DNA from: Arthrobacter globiformis
GTDB lineage: Bacteria > Actinomycetota > Actinomycetes > Actinomycetales > Micrococcaceae
Length of the DNA: 64,000 nucleotides
Assembly: GCF_030817195.1 (NCBI RefSeq)
Contig: NZ_JAUSYZ010000001.1
Location: 2,480,001 to 2,544,000, forward strand
Direction of reading: 5' to 3'
The position numbers and the translations under genes are program-made. Within the stretch, counting starts at the first letter, position 1, and every line of letters begins with the position of its first letter. Below, in pieces: positions 35,394 to 44,932 of this stretch. The notes under the pieces were generated by a model. It saw only the letters and a list, made by a program, of their open reading frames with translations. It was not told the DNA's origin and searched no databases.

Positions 35394-35491
35394 CAGCGCA
35401 GGCTCTTCCAAAACATGTTCGTCCCTCCAATGGATGCAACGGTGTCGTGTCCGTAGCTGTTTGTCAGCATGACCCCTGCGGTGGTCACGCT

Positions 35492-35819
35492 CAACCCGTC
35501 CTACCGGTGGCAGGCGGCGCCATGAGGCTGCCTTCAAGGTCTTGGCTTCCGCGACCGCACGCTGTTGGCGGATGGAGCAGGGCGAGGGTGTGTTCCAAAG
35601 CCCGCAGTAGTGAGGGGCCCACCGGCGGCGGTTTGGAGCCGACAACGTCGAGGTGTTCTTTCCAGCTATGTCCGGGTTCTGGATCCAGGATGGCTTGAAC
35701 CCGAGCTTTTGGGCGAACTCGGGCAGTTCCTCAGTCGTGTGTGCGGTGAGGTGCGACCAGCGGGCCCTGATCCGGCCGAGCGTCGCCGGGGTCCGGAAGT
35801 TATCAACATAAACCGCCAT
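35492..35819 (-). pseudogene. DUF4031 domain gene, frameshifted
   Basis: The first 50 residues (MAVYVDNF..., RWSHLTAHTTEELPEFAQKL) are a clear DUF4031 start. After IQNP the family pattern continues in another frame (GHSWKEHLDVVGSK). The remainder does not resemble the family and ends at a TGA near 35492. The single frameshift near 35665 joins the first frame by chance to the M15 gene. Confidence 0.6.
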
Positions 35820-35931
35820 GGTCGTTCACCGCGCCCGTCACACCGGGAGGTCCTGCCGCGGAAGTCGCTGGATGAAGAAGGAGCCTGGGTTGCCCCCGGC
35901 TCCTTCTTGTCGTCTAGCTTCTATTCGCTTG

Positions 35932-36594
35932 TTACGAGGCTTCGCCCAGGTACATCTTTACGCTGGAGCGCAAGGTATCCGCGTGCTCGTAGATCTCATC
36001 GAGCGCGGTGATCGGAATTCTGGTCTCGATCTTGTTCTCGTCGAACACACCGAGGTACTTCTGGGCGCGGTTGAAGTGCAGCCGCCCGATCGGCTTACGG
36101 TTGTTGTCGTCCAGGAGGATGGCGAAGTAGGACTTGGCGTCGCGCTGGACAACCCGTGCCGGCTTCACCTCGCCGCACACAATGGCACGGACGATGTGGT
36201 ACCCCTCCAGCTCTTCGAGGGTCGTCTCGATGCCGTTCTCGATGAGGTCGTCTTCGGCCGGCTTTTCGCTGGTTACGGTGGCGGCGATCTCTGCGTCGGC
36301 AGCCATCGGGAAATTGGGCTGGCCGAGGGCGGCCTTGAGCCGCTCATTGACCTGGTCGTTGAGGAACTGCTTGGTCGCCTTCGTGACAAGGCTCGTGAAC
36401 TGCTCGCGCACCTTCTGTGTGTAGGCCCCCTCGTAGACCTTGGACGTCAGGAACTTCACCCAGTCGTCCTCGGGCTGCTTGAACTCGGCGGCAAGGGCAC
36501 GCTTGATGGCGCCGATGTACTTCAGCTCGCCGGCGGCGCTGATGATCGAGTCCAAGGAAACGTAGCTTGTGATGCCAGATGTGCGCCTAGACAC
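35932..36594 (-). pseudogene. Type I restriction endonuclease-like protein, N-terminus missing
   Basis: From residue 14 the 220-residue frame reads LDSIISAAGELKYIGAIKRA and later ELEGYHIVRAIVC, RDAKSYFAILLDDNNRKPIG and RLHFNRAQKYLGVFDENK. This is the C-terminal half of stand-alone HsdR_N-type restriction proteins of about 370 residues. The nuclease core (PD-(D/E)XK) that should precede it is absent, and the first 13 residues have no resemblance. It is a truncated, probably inactive gene. Confidence 0.75.
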
Positions 36595-36777
36595 CAGCGT
36601 CTACCCGGCCGGGGTCACAATAGGGTGAGCCCCCTGGCTCTCAGGAGCATCCCGGCGAACGCAGTGACCGCCGCTGCGACGGGCCCGCCGCGAGGCTGGC
36701 CCAGTGGAGCGTGGGAAGCTTGCTAACCACAAAGGGCAGGTTCGAAACGGCGGGGATGTCAGTCAGGATTGTGACGG

Positions 36778-37254
36778 TCAAGACCCGGTTCGGGGCTCCT
36801 GCTGCTCGGTCTTCCACCGTCGGAGCAGGTACAGCAGCCAGATCGTGGACGCGACTGCCAGCAGCGGAAATACGGGCTGGCCACTGATCACGAGGACGGC
36901 GAAGAGGACCCAGAGGATGCCGGTGATGACCGCACTGGAGATCAGGGTTTTGCGGGTGACCGGGTAGGAGGGGAGGGTAATTCCTTCAGCGCGCAGCTGT
37001 CGGGTCTCCAATACGGCTCCGCGAATCAGCGGTGCGAAGAGGGCAGCCGCTCCTGTCAGGGTCAGCAGTGAGCGCCAGGGCTGGGAAACGCCGGCGACCT
37101 CCAGGATGACCCCGACCAGCCAGCCCACGAGGAGGAACCACAGGAGCCCCCAGGCAACGAGTCGCCGGCGCTTCGGCGGCATGCCCTCGAGCGAGTCCGG
37201 AGGCCAGGACTGCCACTCGTACTTGTTGCCGTTCGGGCCTTGCCCGGTGACCAT
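36778..37254 (-). CDS. Multi-pass membrane protein, second gene of a pair
   Basis: The 158-residue protein has about four hydrophobic segments (WGLLWFLLVGWLVGVILEVA; LISSAVITGILWVLFAVLVI; PLLAVASTIWLLYLL) and charged ends. It starts 9 bases after the stop of the gene at 37812-37264, with AGGTAGGGG upstream. The family is unknown. With its partner it forms a two-gene membrane operon. Confidence 0.75.
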   Translation of the reverse strand: MVTGQGPNGNKYEWQSWPPDSLEGMPPKRRRLVAWGLLWFLLVGWLVGVILEVAGVSQPWRSLLTLTGAAALFAPLIRGAVLETRQLRAEGITLPSYPVTRKTLISSAVITGILWVLFAVLVISGQPVFPLLAVASTIWLLYLLRRWKTEQQEPRTGS

Positions 37255-37263
37255 GACCCGCCC

Positions 37264-37812
37264 CTACCTGCTCTGCAATTCGAGTAGCTGCATCCCGGCC
37301 TCTCCGGCAGCGATCTCCAGCGGCCCCTGGTCCGTGATCATGGCGAGGATCTTCCATTTCCGCTTCGCGTCCGCGGGGCGCTTTTGGGGCCGCGGCAGCT
37401 CGTGCAGCGCCGTAATGCCGGAGAAGGTGCTGATCGGACCGGAGGGTTCTTCGATGTCGCCGTACAGGGCCTGGAACCTGATGGTGCCGTGACGTATTTC
37501 CGCGTAGCCGGGCTTCCACCGGTCCTGGAGCGTCCCGGGAGGAGCGTCGGGGCTTCGGATAGCGCATTCGATGAGGCCGCGTTTCCTGTCGCTGTCCAGT
37601 CGTACTTTCCGCAGTGGAACGGTCAGCCACACGAAGACCAGTGCTCCGGACAGCACGAGGGCAACGGCAGCCAGGGCTGACGGCCAGAAACCCAGGTTGC
37701 TGCCGATGATGCTTGGTATCAGGAAGCCGAAATAGCAGAGCGCGGCGGACAGCTTGCCGTAGACCGTCTCGCGCCGGCTGCGCTGCGCCGGCCTGAGCGT
37801 CTCGGCTGCCAT
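37264..37812 (-). CDS. Membrane-anchored hypothetical protein, first gene of a pair
   Basis: The 182-residue protein has two N-terminal helices (LCYFGFLIPSIIGSNLGFWP region and ALAAVALVLSGALVFVWLTV) and a soluble C-terminal domain (RKVRLDSDRKRGLIECAIRS, WKILAMITDQGPLEIAAGEA) with a PH-domain-like feel. I cannot name a family. AGGAGTAGG lies upstream of the ATG at 37812. Confidence 0.75.
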   Translation of the reverse strand: MAAETLRPAQRSRRETVYGKLSAALCYFGFLIPSIIGSNLGFWPSALAAVALVLSGALVFVWLTVPLRKVRLDSDRKRGLIECAIRSPDAPPGTLQDRWKPGYAEIRHGTIRFQALYGDIEEPSGPISTFSGITALHELPRPQKRPADAKRKWKILAMITDQGPLEIAAGEAGMQLLELQSR

Positions 37813-38102
37813 GGGCGCATCCTACTCCTGCAGGGGTCGCCGCAGGTGGTGTCCGCCGGGCCCGGGGGTACAGGGGGGTGCATTCCGGACCCGGCGATCT
37901 GAAGCTACGGTTCGCGGCTACCTCTGCTCCAGTGACAGGACCAATATGCATCCACCAGGCTGTAAAACCCGTGGTCTACCTGATAGCCGGGGCTCGTTTT
38001 CTCCCCCCAGGTGAGGGGTCTGGGAGAATTTCTTGAAGACTTTCCCAAGCTTTACGGACAGGATTCCGTGCCCGTCAGGGGCTTGCGGCCGCGATGCCGC
38101 TG

Positions 38103-38654
38103 TCACCACTGGTGGGCGACGTCGATCACGAGCCGGGATCCGTTGCCGGGACCTGCGAGGGTGAAGACCCTGAAGGGCAGCCGGGCGCGGACGCCGAGGC
38201 CCAGGGTGGTGCGGCCCTCGAAGCTGCCCGCCCAGGCAACCTGCCTGAACGTCTTGTACGTCGAGACGTTGACCACCTCGGAGCGGTTGCCCGGCACGAA
38301 GGTAGCCTTGCCGGTGGCGCTGTCATAGCTGGGTGCGTGGACGGTGACTTGCAGGAATGCACGGCCTCTCAGCTTGATGGGCAGTCCGGACCCGTCCTGG
38401 ACAACCTTTGGGACGTAGCGGACGTTGTAGCCGGTTGCCTTCCCCTTGAGGTCGATCACCAGGCGGTCGAAGCAGTAGTACTTCCCCGAGCGCACATTAG
38501 TTACTGATGCAGCGCTCATGGTCTGGTTGGTCTTGGCCAGCGAGCCCCATGCCAGTCGGCAGTGGGAAGGGGTTGCGGAAGCAGCCCCCGGAGCCATTAG
38601 GCCCAGCCCGAGAGCCATCATGATGACTGCCAGCCAGGCGCTTACTTTTTTCAT
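38103..38654 (-). CDS. Secreted AMIN-like domain protein
   Basis: The 183-residue protein has a signal peptide (MKKVSAWLAVIMMALGLGLM, cleaved after ASA near residue 27) and an actinobacterial AMIN-like domain (YYCFDRLVIDLKG, GYNVRYVPKVVQDGSG, RAFLQVTVHAP, SRLVIDVAH). AMIN-related domains bind cell-wall sugars. The ATG at 38654 is preferred to 38693 because AAAGGGG lies 8 bases upstream. Confidence 0.85.
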   Translation of the reverse strand: MKKVSAWLAVIMMALGLGLMAPGAASATPSHCRLAWGSLAKTNQTMSAASVTNVRSGKYYCFDRLVIDLKGKATGYNVRYVPKVVQDGSGLPIKLRGRAFLQVTVHAPSYDSATGKATFVPGNRSEVVNVSTYKTFRQVAWAGSFEGRTTLGLGVRARLPFRVFTLAGPGNGSRLVIDVAHQW

Positions 38655-39170
38655 GCGGGCACCCCTTTCGGGTGTGAGTGATTTGGACGACACCAGAGTA
38701 GGAGCGGCAAAAGCCCGAAACGAGGGATGTTTTCGGTTCTTCGTACAACCGTTAAACGGGAGGGAAAACGATCACGGGAGCGTAAATCCGGGGGCCCGTT
38801 TCGGCACCCCCGAAAGACGTTCGTGGCCGTTTCTCAACTCTCCTGTTATCGCCGGTAACGGCCGATACGGCGCCGGAAGCAAGGGCAGGCGACTCCGGTC
38901 CCTAGCTGGCCACCCGAAAACCATCCGGGCGCACTTCGGCCTCCTAGAGTGCCGACGGTTGATGGATTCAGCGGCGGGGCCGAGCTTCGTGTCACCGCTC
39001 TGACGGCCGGTCCGGTGCCCGTCTCGATGATGGTCCTGTTCGGCGCTGACCTGGGCTGCTGGCAGCTGGCTCATTCTTGGCAGCGGCTACACTAGTCGCG
39101 CCTCCGAAGCGGCAGCGGCAGCTTCCCGAACGGATGGCTGAGGATCTCAACGGGCAAGGGTAGCGGGCTC
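38655..39170. other. Gene-free stretch
   Basis: No supported frame or clear structure is present between the AMIN-like gene and the next minus-strand gene. Confidence 0.4.
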
Positions 39171-39737
39171 CTAGGCCTCACCTGATGCCTTGGTGCTGGC
39201 CTTGATGTCCTCCAGAACTGCCAGGTCCTCGGCGTCCGGCTCTGTACGGACAATGGCGAGCGTCTGCACCATGTGACCAAGGTCGACCGACGTGATCGTG
39301 TAGGTGTCCGTGCTGACTGTAAGGATGCCGCTGTATTCGGGATCCTCCAGATTCGTTAGCGCAGCGGTCAGCGAGCCGTTGTCCTCCAGGATTGGCCGGC
39401 TGGCGTCCAGCTGCCAATCATCATGTTCTCGGCCCAGGAATGTTGAGTACCGCGGCAGCACGAGGGACCACGGTGGATAACGCGGAGGCAGTGTGCCCCT
39501 GCCCGGGGCTTCCTCGACACGGCCTGATGCCAGCTCAACCCGCAGGCCCCACGGAGACCTCAGTGACCGGCTGGCGCCGTCGATGCGGACCTCCCAGAAA
39601 CCGCCCCGAAAGTACCGGAAAAAGCCCGTCTCGTCCTCCGGCCCGGACGCGCTCCTGAAGCGGGTGGCATAGTCCCCGGCGACAAACCCCGGATCAGCGC
39701 GGGCCAGAAGTCCGATCAGCTGCTGAATGGGCGTCAC
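39171..39737 (-). CDS. Hypothetical protein (188 aa)
   Basis: This is a soluble 188-residue protein without a signal peptide. It is strand-rich and aromatic in the middle (GFFRYFRGGFWEVRIDGASR), acidic toward the end (EPDAEDLAVLEDIKAS) and starts at a GTG. No family is recognised. The codon pattern (strong third-position G/C) supports coding. Confidence 0.65.
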   Translation of the reverse strand: MTPIQQLIGLLARADPGFVAGDYATRFRSASGPEDETGFFRYFRGGFWEVRIDGASRSLRSPWGLRVELASGRVEEAPGRGTLPPRYPPWSLVLPRYSTFLGREHDDWQLDASRPILEDNGSLTAALTNLEDPEYSGILTVSTDTYTITSVDLGHMVQTLAIVRTEPDAEDLAVLEDIKASTKASGEA

Positions 39738-40231
39738 CTGACTGAGGGTCGGTAGTCAGGCCAATGGTTCCGGTTGTACCCGGACGAAGCCCCGGGCCGT
39801 GCAGGACGCTTCCACCCCCCGGAGACGAACCCCTGTTCCTGGGAAGACGTCTCCTCCGAGGCTGTCCCGTCTGGCTGAATCTGCGCATCACTCATTGGCT
39901 CCCCCTGCCTTTGTCCGGCCGCGGATTAGCTGCCGTATCCCGGACGCAGTCTACTTCCGGGGCCAGTATGCGGAGAAGGGGCATGAACCAAGTTTGATCA
40001 GCCGTCGCCGCGTGCTTGGCGGACGGAGTCTATCCCGGGTACGTCTGCCTGTGTCGGGAGTGCCATCGCCGAGAAGGGCGCAGAGCTGATGCCCTTGACC
40101 GGCCGGACCCAGGGGAGGAAATGCTCGCGGGCTAACCTTGTTGTGACCGAGCAGGGTGCTCAGTGTTCGTGTCCAGAGCTCGAAGAAAGAGTCCGCTCCC
40201 AAGACGGGCGGCGGATGGATAAGGTAGCTCG
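39738..40231. other. Gene-free stretch
   Basis: No supported gene is present. Short frames on both strands have no ribosome-binding site. Confidence 0.35.
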
Positions 40232-40570
40232 ATGGAACATGCGTGGGCGCAGCACATGCTCTTCGTATTCGAACACGCCATTGATGCTTTGGCGACGGGG
40301 CCGGAGCGCATCCAACAGCGGCTCGCGGATGCCTACCAGTACAGCGGACTGGCGGAACAAGTCGCCCCCGATTCGGAACTGCCGCCCACGATTTTGGCCC
40401 TCCAACTTGACCTGCAGGCAGCGATGGAGACGGTCCATGATGCCGAACGGGGCCAGGCAGTCGCCAGTGCCTTCAGTCTCAGCGATGATCAGTGCATCAT
40501 CTTCGTCCGCAGAATCCTTGCCGCGGAGCGCGAGCTGCGCGAACTGTGGGCCCAGCACGAGCAGCCCTGA
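40232..40570 (+). CDS. Hypothetical protein (112 aa)
   Basis: A soluble, mostly helical 112-residue protein (LFVFEHAIDALATGPERIQQ, then RILAAERELRELWAQHEQP). A weak AAGGTAG precedes the ATG. No family is recognised and it stands alone. Confidence 0.55.
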   Translation: MEHAWAQHMLFVFEHAIDALATGPERIQQRLADAYQYSGLAEQVAPDSELPPTILALQLDLQAAMETVHDAERGQAVASAFSLSDDQCIIFVRRILAAERELRELWAQHEQP

Positions 40571-40823
40571 CTCGGCGAGAAGCCACGGCCCGGAATTTTC
40601 TCTGGCGGCCAGCGCGCCCGGTTCCCGAGCCGAAGAAGTTACACGAGTGGAGGACCCGCCGGGGACCACTCGGCAAAATCTCTGGCATAAATCCGGGACT
40701 GGGCCGCTCCTTCCTCCTGGCGTCCCGTCGGGAGCTGTCCTCGCAGGCCAGACCTGAAGCAGACTTACGCCTGACTGGCGGTGATAGTCCTGAGGCAGCG
40801 CCAAGCGCGGGTGAGCTTCCGGG

Positions 40824-41012
40824 TTATCCCGCAGCCCTGCGACGGGCTTCCTGCTGATGCTGCTCCAGCTTTGCCTCCGCTTCCCTTCGTCGCTGGAGGA
40901 TGCCACGGGCCTGGGTGATCGTGGGGTGGCGGTGCTCGCGTTCCCAGGAGTGGTCGTTGGCTCCGGTGCGGGCAGCGGCTGCTCCACCGTGGGGGCTGTT
41001 GTCTTCATTCAT
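40824..41012 (-). CDS. Small basic helical protein (62 aa)
   Basis: The 62-residue protein starts MNEDNSPHGGAAAARTGAND and ends in a charged helix (ARGILQRRREAEAKLEQHQQ). GAGAGA lies upstream of the ATG at 41012. A longer frame to 41153 lacks a good start. Function unknown. Confidence 0.5.
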   Translation of the reverse strand: MNEDNSPHGGAAAARTGANDHSWEREHRHPTITQARGILQRRREAEAKLEQHQQEARRRAAG

Positions 41013-41116
41013 GGCGGAATCTCTCTTGATGGGGTGAAAGCGCAGATGCAGAAACGGCGGGCGGGATAATCCTGGCTGCTGCCTGTAATGCGGGTGTGTC
41101 GCCTGCAGCGGGTGGG

Positions 41117-41542
41117 TCATTCCGGCAGTTCCATCTGGAAGCCGCAGTCGCATCTGAGAACACGAGTGGAGAGGTAGACGCCCAAGGCGTCCTTGGCTCC
41201 TTCCTCGGTGGAGACCGGCACGGAGAGCTTGCGCAGCTCTGAACCTGCCTGTTCCATGGGCTGTCTGCAGTGCATGTAGTTGCTGCCTAATATGAGCACG
41301 TCCGCTGCCTGTTCCGGACGGGCCAGGACCTGGTTCAGGTCGACGGCCTGGGCCGGGTGCTCATCGAAGGTCCCGCATCGGCTGCATGTGTAGGACACGA
41401 GGACGACCTCGGGCGGCTGGGCCGGCATATCGGTGACGGATCTGATGATGAGATTTCGGTCTGTACCGCAGTTGCCGCACATCACCGGTGGTACACGGTG
41501 CCGCCCGGCGCCGTCACCGCGGAAGTAAAAACCGGAAACCAT
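41117..41542 (-). CDS. Zinc-ribbon hypothetical protein
   Basis: The 141-residue protein has two CxxC pairs (MCGNCGTD and YTCSRCGTF) that form a probable zinc ribbon, and a further CDC near the C-terminus (LRCDCGFQMELPE). The middle is unclassified (LNQVLARPEQAADVLILGSN). The ATG at 41542 is preferred over a TTG two codons earlier, with GCAGG upstream. Confidence 0.7.
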   Translation of the reverse strand: MVSGFYFRGDGAGRHRVPPVMCGNCGTDRNLIIRSVTDMPAQPPEVVLVSYTCSRCGTFDEHPAQAVDLNQVLARPEQAADVLILGSNYMHCRQPMEQAGSELRKLSVPVSTEEGAKDALGVYLSTRVLRCDCGFQMELPE

Positions 41543-42272
41543 GATCAACCTGCCTGCGGGTAGCTGGTGAGTGTGTCATTTGCTGCGGCGGGACCCTTCG
41601 CAGCGGTCGTGATGCAGGGCGGTGCGGCACATTCGCGTATCGTTCCAGAAGGCCGTTCCGGGCTGGGGTCGGGCCGGCCGCAAGGGATTGCCGTGTCCGG
41701 AGCAGATGCGCGGCGTAGGAAAGGAACAGCCGGAAATATGGGGTAGCCATGGCAGGCTCTCTGCTCCGAGTGCGTGATGGGCCACCATGCGGCTACAGCG
41801 GCTGTTCCCGAGGGAGTGCACAATCCCTGGACGGGTGGTGCCCGCGGAAGAACTTCGACAGGCAGGCTCCTCCTATTGAAGCTACCCTGCGCTGCCCTGT
41901 CTGCATAGGCCTCACTTTTGGCGGGCACGCAGGATGATGAGCCAGCGCTGCGGCCCCCGTGGGGATTCGTGGGTGCTGAGCGCAGCCCGAGCCCCGCCGG
42001 GTGCACATTTCTTGTTTATTCCAGTGGGCTTGGCGGCACTGCTCGCTTCCTTTCGGGCTTTCTCGACGGCGCCGGGCGGGTCGACTCTCGGACGGCGGGA
42101 CCGGATGCCGCACGGTCCTGAGCTTTTGCTCACCACCGGAGACGATTCCCGCCAGGGATCAGAATCGATCCTCCCTGCCCTTTTTCGGTTCAGCTCGCCG
42201 GGGACTGGGTACGAGCACTGTGAAAAAGAGTGAAGTACGCGGCGCAGGGGTTAAGGCCCGGAGGAGGAAGAC
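41543..42272. other. Stretch without a supported gene
   Basis: Several overlapping frames of 60-150 codons occur on both strands but none is convincing. A plus-strand ATG at 41749 with GGGGTAG upstream could start a 62-codon product containing a CPVC-like motif; I give it little weight. Confidence 0.35.
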
Positions 42273-42704
42273 ATGCAGACTGTCGAGGAAACCATCGAGG
42301 TGGCTGTTCCAGTGCGCGAGGCGTATGAGCAGTGGTGGCTGTTTGAATCCTTTCCGCAGTTCATGTCGGGCGTTCAGTCGGTAAGGCGGGTCAGTGACAG
42401 GATCACGCACTGGGTGACGAACATCGGCGGGGCGGAACGGGAATTCGATGCAGAAATAGTGGAAGACCGCCCGGACGAGCGGATGGCGTGGCGCAGCACC
42501 GACGGCATCACGCACGCTGGTGCCGTGGCATTCACGCAGCTGGGCCCCCGCACCACGCGCGTCTGGGCCCGGTTGGAATGGTCGCCGGAAAACCTGGCAG
42601 AGAAGGTCGGGGCAGCCCTGGGCTTTGACAACATGCAGGTTCGGGCAGACCTGCTCCGGTTTAAGGAATTCATCGAATCCCGCCCCGCCGGCACCGACGC
42701 CTAG
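42273..42704 (+). CDS. SRPBCC (polyketide cyclase-like) family protein
   Basis: The 143-residue protein fits the START/SRPBCC fold: an N-terminal strand and helix (QTVEETIEVAVPVREAYEQW, FESFPQFMSGVQSV), central strands (WRSTDGITHAGAVAFTQLGP) and a long C-terminal helix (QVRADLLRFKEFIES). Members bind hydrophobic ligands. GAGGAGGAAG is a strong ribosome-binding site. It is monocistronic. Confidence 0.88.
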   Translation: MQTVEETIEVAVPVREAYEQWWLFESFPQFMSGVQSVRRVSDRITHWVTNIGGAEREFDAEIVEDRPDERMAWRSTDGITHAGAVAFTQLGPRTTRVWARLEWSPENLAEKVGAALGFDNMQVRADLLRFKEFIESRPAGTDA

Positions 42705-43038
42705 CAAGGAACGCTAAACGGCCCTGCAGGACAGTGGCGGCCGGCTCGGAGGGTTCCGGGGTTGGGTCGGACCGGCAGCGAACCGGGATTTGAAGCTGCC
42801 GATTACCGCCCGCATTGAGCACAGCCGGCTAGCGGATCGACTCGCCGGAATCTGATCGCCGATGGGCCCAGCAGCGCGCCCGTGAGCATCACCGGTCCGT
42901 TCCTCCTAACGCGCTGCTGACCGTCATCCGGCATTGCTGGACAGGTGGCAGGGCAAAGCCGACAATGAGGTTGACGTCCCGATCCTCGTTCAGGGCGGGC
43001 ACGGCCGGAACGGGAAGACCCAGTGCTGGGGAGATCTT
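42705..43038. other. Gene-free stretch
   Basis: Nothing coding is seen between the SRPBCC gene and the membrane protein. Confidence 0.4.
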
Positions 43039-43398
43039 ATGCGATGGACATGGTTGGGAGTGTTCGTGGCTCTTACCATCATTGGCAGCGCGTACATGGT
43101 TGGCGCGTCGGCCAGTGCTCTGGGTGACCGCGCAGCTCCTGTAGCGGAAGTTTCCTCAGCCTACGGTGTACGGCTGCAGCAGCCTTCTCCTACGGAGGCC
43201 CCCACGGGCGTGACCCCGGCGCCGACAGGAACAGCAACACCTACCGAATCCTCGCCTCCTGTACCCGGCAACACTGGCACGCAGCAGCAACCCGATGGTG
43301 GTATTGCGCCGCTGTTAATCGCGGGCATTCTGCTTCTTGTTGTTCTGCTCATCGTTTCGTATTTGTGGAGACGGCGGGGCAAAGTCCGTGACCTATGA
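43039..43398 (+). CDS. Membrane protein with Thr/Pro-rich external segment
   Basis: The 119-residue protein has an N-terminal helix (WLGVFVALTIIGSAYMVGAS), a Pro/Thr-rich middle (PTEAPTGVTPAPTGTATPTE) and a C-terminal helix (LLIAGILLLVVLLIVSYLW) followed by RRRGK. Together these suggest an extracytoplasmic linker between two membrane anchors. GGGGAGA precedes the ATG at 43039; an in-frame earlier start is less likely. Function unknown. Confidence 0.7.
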   Translation: MRWTWLGVFVALTIIGSAYMVGASASALGDRAAPVAEVSSAYGVRLQQPSPTEAPTGVTPAPTGTATPTESSPPVPGNTGTQQQPDGGIAPLLIAGILLLVVLLIVSYLWRRRGKVRDL

Positions 43399-43850
43399 CA
43401 GCAAGCTACCTACCGTCCGCGATTGACATGTGATGTGGCCTTGGTGCAGATGAGATCAGGAAGGCGCCGCTCCTGGCTCTTTGGTTTGGCTTGTGACCAT
43501 CGCGGATGGATACGGCGAGGAGCCATTCGCAGCCTCCAGTTGACCGTAGAAGTGACGGAGCGGCCGTGGGCGGCGATCCCGACCGGCTCCCGCGCGTAAC
43601 GGGGGAGTCTGAGGAATGCGATAGGCCGCGGACATCTGCCCCTAGCGTCCTCACCACGTTTTGCGGGGACGGCGAGGGCCAGCAGCACGCTGAAGGTGGC
43701 AAGCCGGCAGAGGTACATCAAGAGGGCCACAGCGAGAGCCCTGCAAAGGCCAGGTTGTAAACCAAAGGTGGAGGACTCGGACGTTGAGAACCCCATGGAG
43801 AGGCAGACACCTAGGAAGGCCTCGACTGCGCCTTCGGTGGGCAGCGGTGG
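43399..43850. other. Left flank of the insertion sequence
   Basis: There is no supported gene. If the glucosidase gene once extended further, its lost end would be here, but no continuation is recognisable. Confidence 0.35.
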
Positions 43851-43851
43851 C

Positions 43852-44860
43852 CTAGGTGTACTGCCCAGGCAGGTTGGTTAAGCGGCTGATGGGCGTGTGG
43901 CCTCCGATTGCGGTGTGGGGCCTGTGGTGATTGTAGTGGTGCAGGCAGGCAGGCAGGCAGGCATGCAGGGAGGGCGTTTCTGCGGGCTGATTCAGTGGCG
44001 TAGAAGCGTTTGAAGGCCCATCCGTCGGCCAGTGTGCGGTGGAACCGTTCGATCTTGCCGTTGGTTTGCGGACGGTAGGGTCGGGTCTTCTTGGCCTTGA
44101 TGTTCAGCTCCCGGCAGGTGTCCCGCCAGAGGTTCGATTTGTACGCTGATCCGTTGTCGGAAAGGACTCGCTCGACGGTGACGCCGCGCGCGGCGAACCA
44201 GGATACTGCCCTTTTCAAAACGGAGGCTGCGGTGGCCGCTGTTTCGTCATCATGGATCTCGGCGTAGGCGACGCGTGAGTGGTCGTCCACGACGGTGTGC
44301 ACGTAGGCGGTGCCGATCAGCGGGTTACGGTGGTTGCTTCGCGGCTTTGCCGGAGTCGTAGCGCGGTTCCTCTTGCCTTCCTGCCGGCCAACGTAGCGCC
44401 AGCCGCCACCGTCCGGGATGTTGCCGAGCTTCTTCACATCGACGTGGATCATCGCCCCGGGTTTGTCGTGTTCGTAGCGGCGGATGACTTCCCCAGTGCG
44501 CTTATCCACGTAATGCAGCCGGTTCAGCCGGCACCGGACCAGGACCGCGTGGACCGTGGAGGCAGGCATGGCCAGCTTCGCTCCAATCGCGACAGGCCCC
44601 AGCCTTTGCTTCCAGCGCAGGTGCACGACCTTGCGAACCAGATGCGGCGGAGTCCGGTTCGCCACCCGGTGCGGGCTTGAGGATCGGTCCGTCATGCCGG
44701 CTGGGCCCATCGCGGCATACCTGGCTGCCCACCGTTTGGCGGTGGGCCAGGAGCAATTGAACTGATCGGCAGCCCGGGACACCGGCCAGCCGTGATCAAC
44801 GACGAGCCGCGCGACGCGTAACCGTTGGCGTGGAGTCAAAGCAGCATTAGCGTGGGACAT
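43852..44860 (-). pseudogene. IS481-type transposase, frameshifted by a GCAG repeat
   Basis: The N-terminal part has the helix-turn-helix (VARLVVDHGWPVSRAADQFN) and the DDE domain (IHVDVKKLG, YVHTVVDDHSRVAYAEIHDD, VLSDNGSAYKS, TRPYRPQTNGKIERFHRTLA). At 43941-43968 a (GCAG)5 run adds 16 bases to what should read NALPACLHHYNHHRPHTAIG, so the last ~30 residues are out of frame and translation runs past the element to 43811. Restoring the repeat count would restore the proper end RLTNLPGQYT at TAG 43852. Confidence 0.85.
43941..43968. repeat. (GCAG)5 tetranucleotide tract in the transposase
   Basis: Five tandem GCAG units are followed by GCATGCAG. The count decides the reading frame of the transposase C-terminus, as in phase-variable genes. 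Confidence 0.85.
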
Positions 44861-44932
44861 TGAGGACCTCCTGGTCGCTTCAGCGGTTGTCTAAGCAACT
44901 CCACTGTGCAACCGGAGGTCCTCACCCATGAG

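Noticed and set aside
34842..35819. A single 325-residue DUF4031-M15 fusion protein
   Set aside because: The middle ~85 residues match neither family, and DUF4031 text continues in another frame, so the long frame is a chance join of a decayed gene and an intact one.
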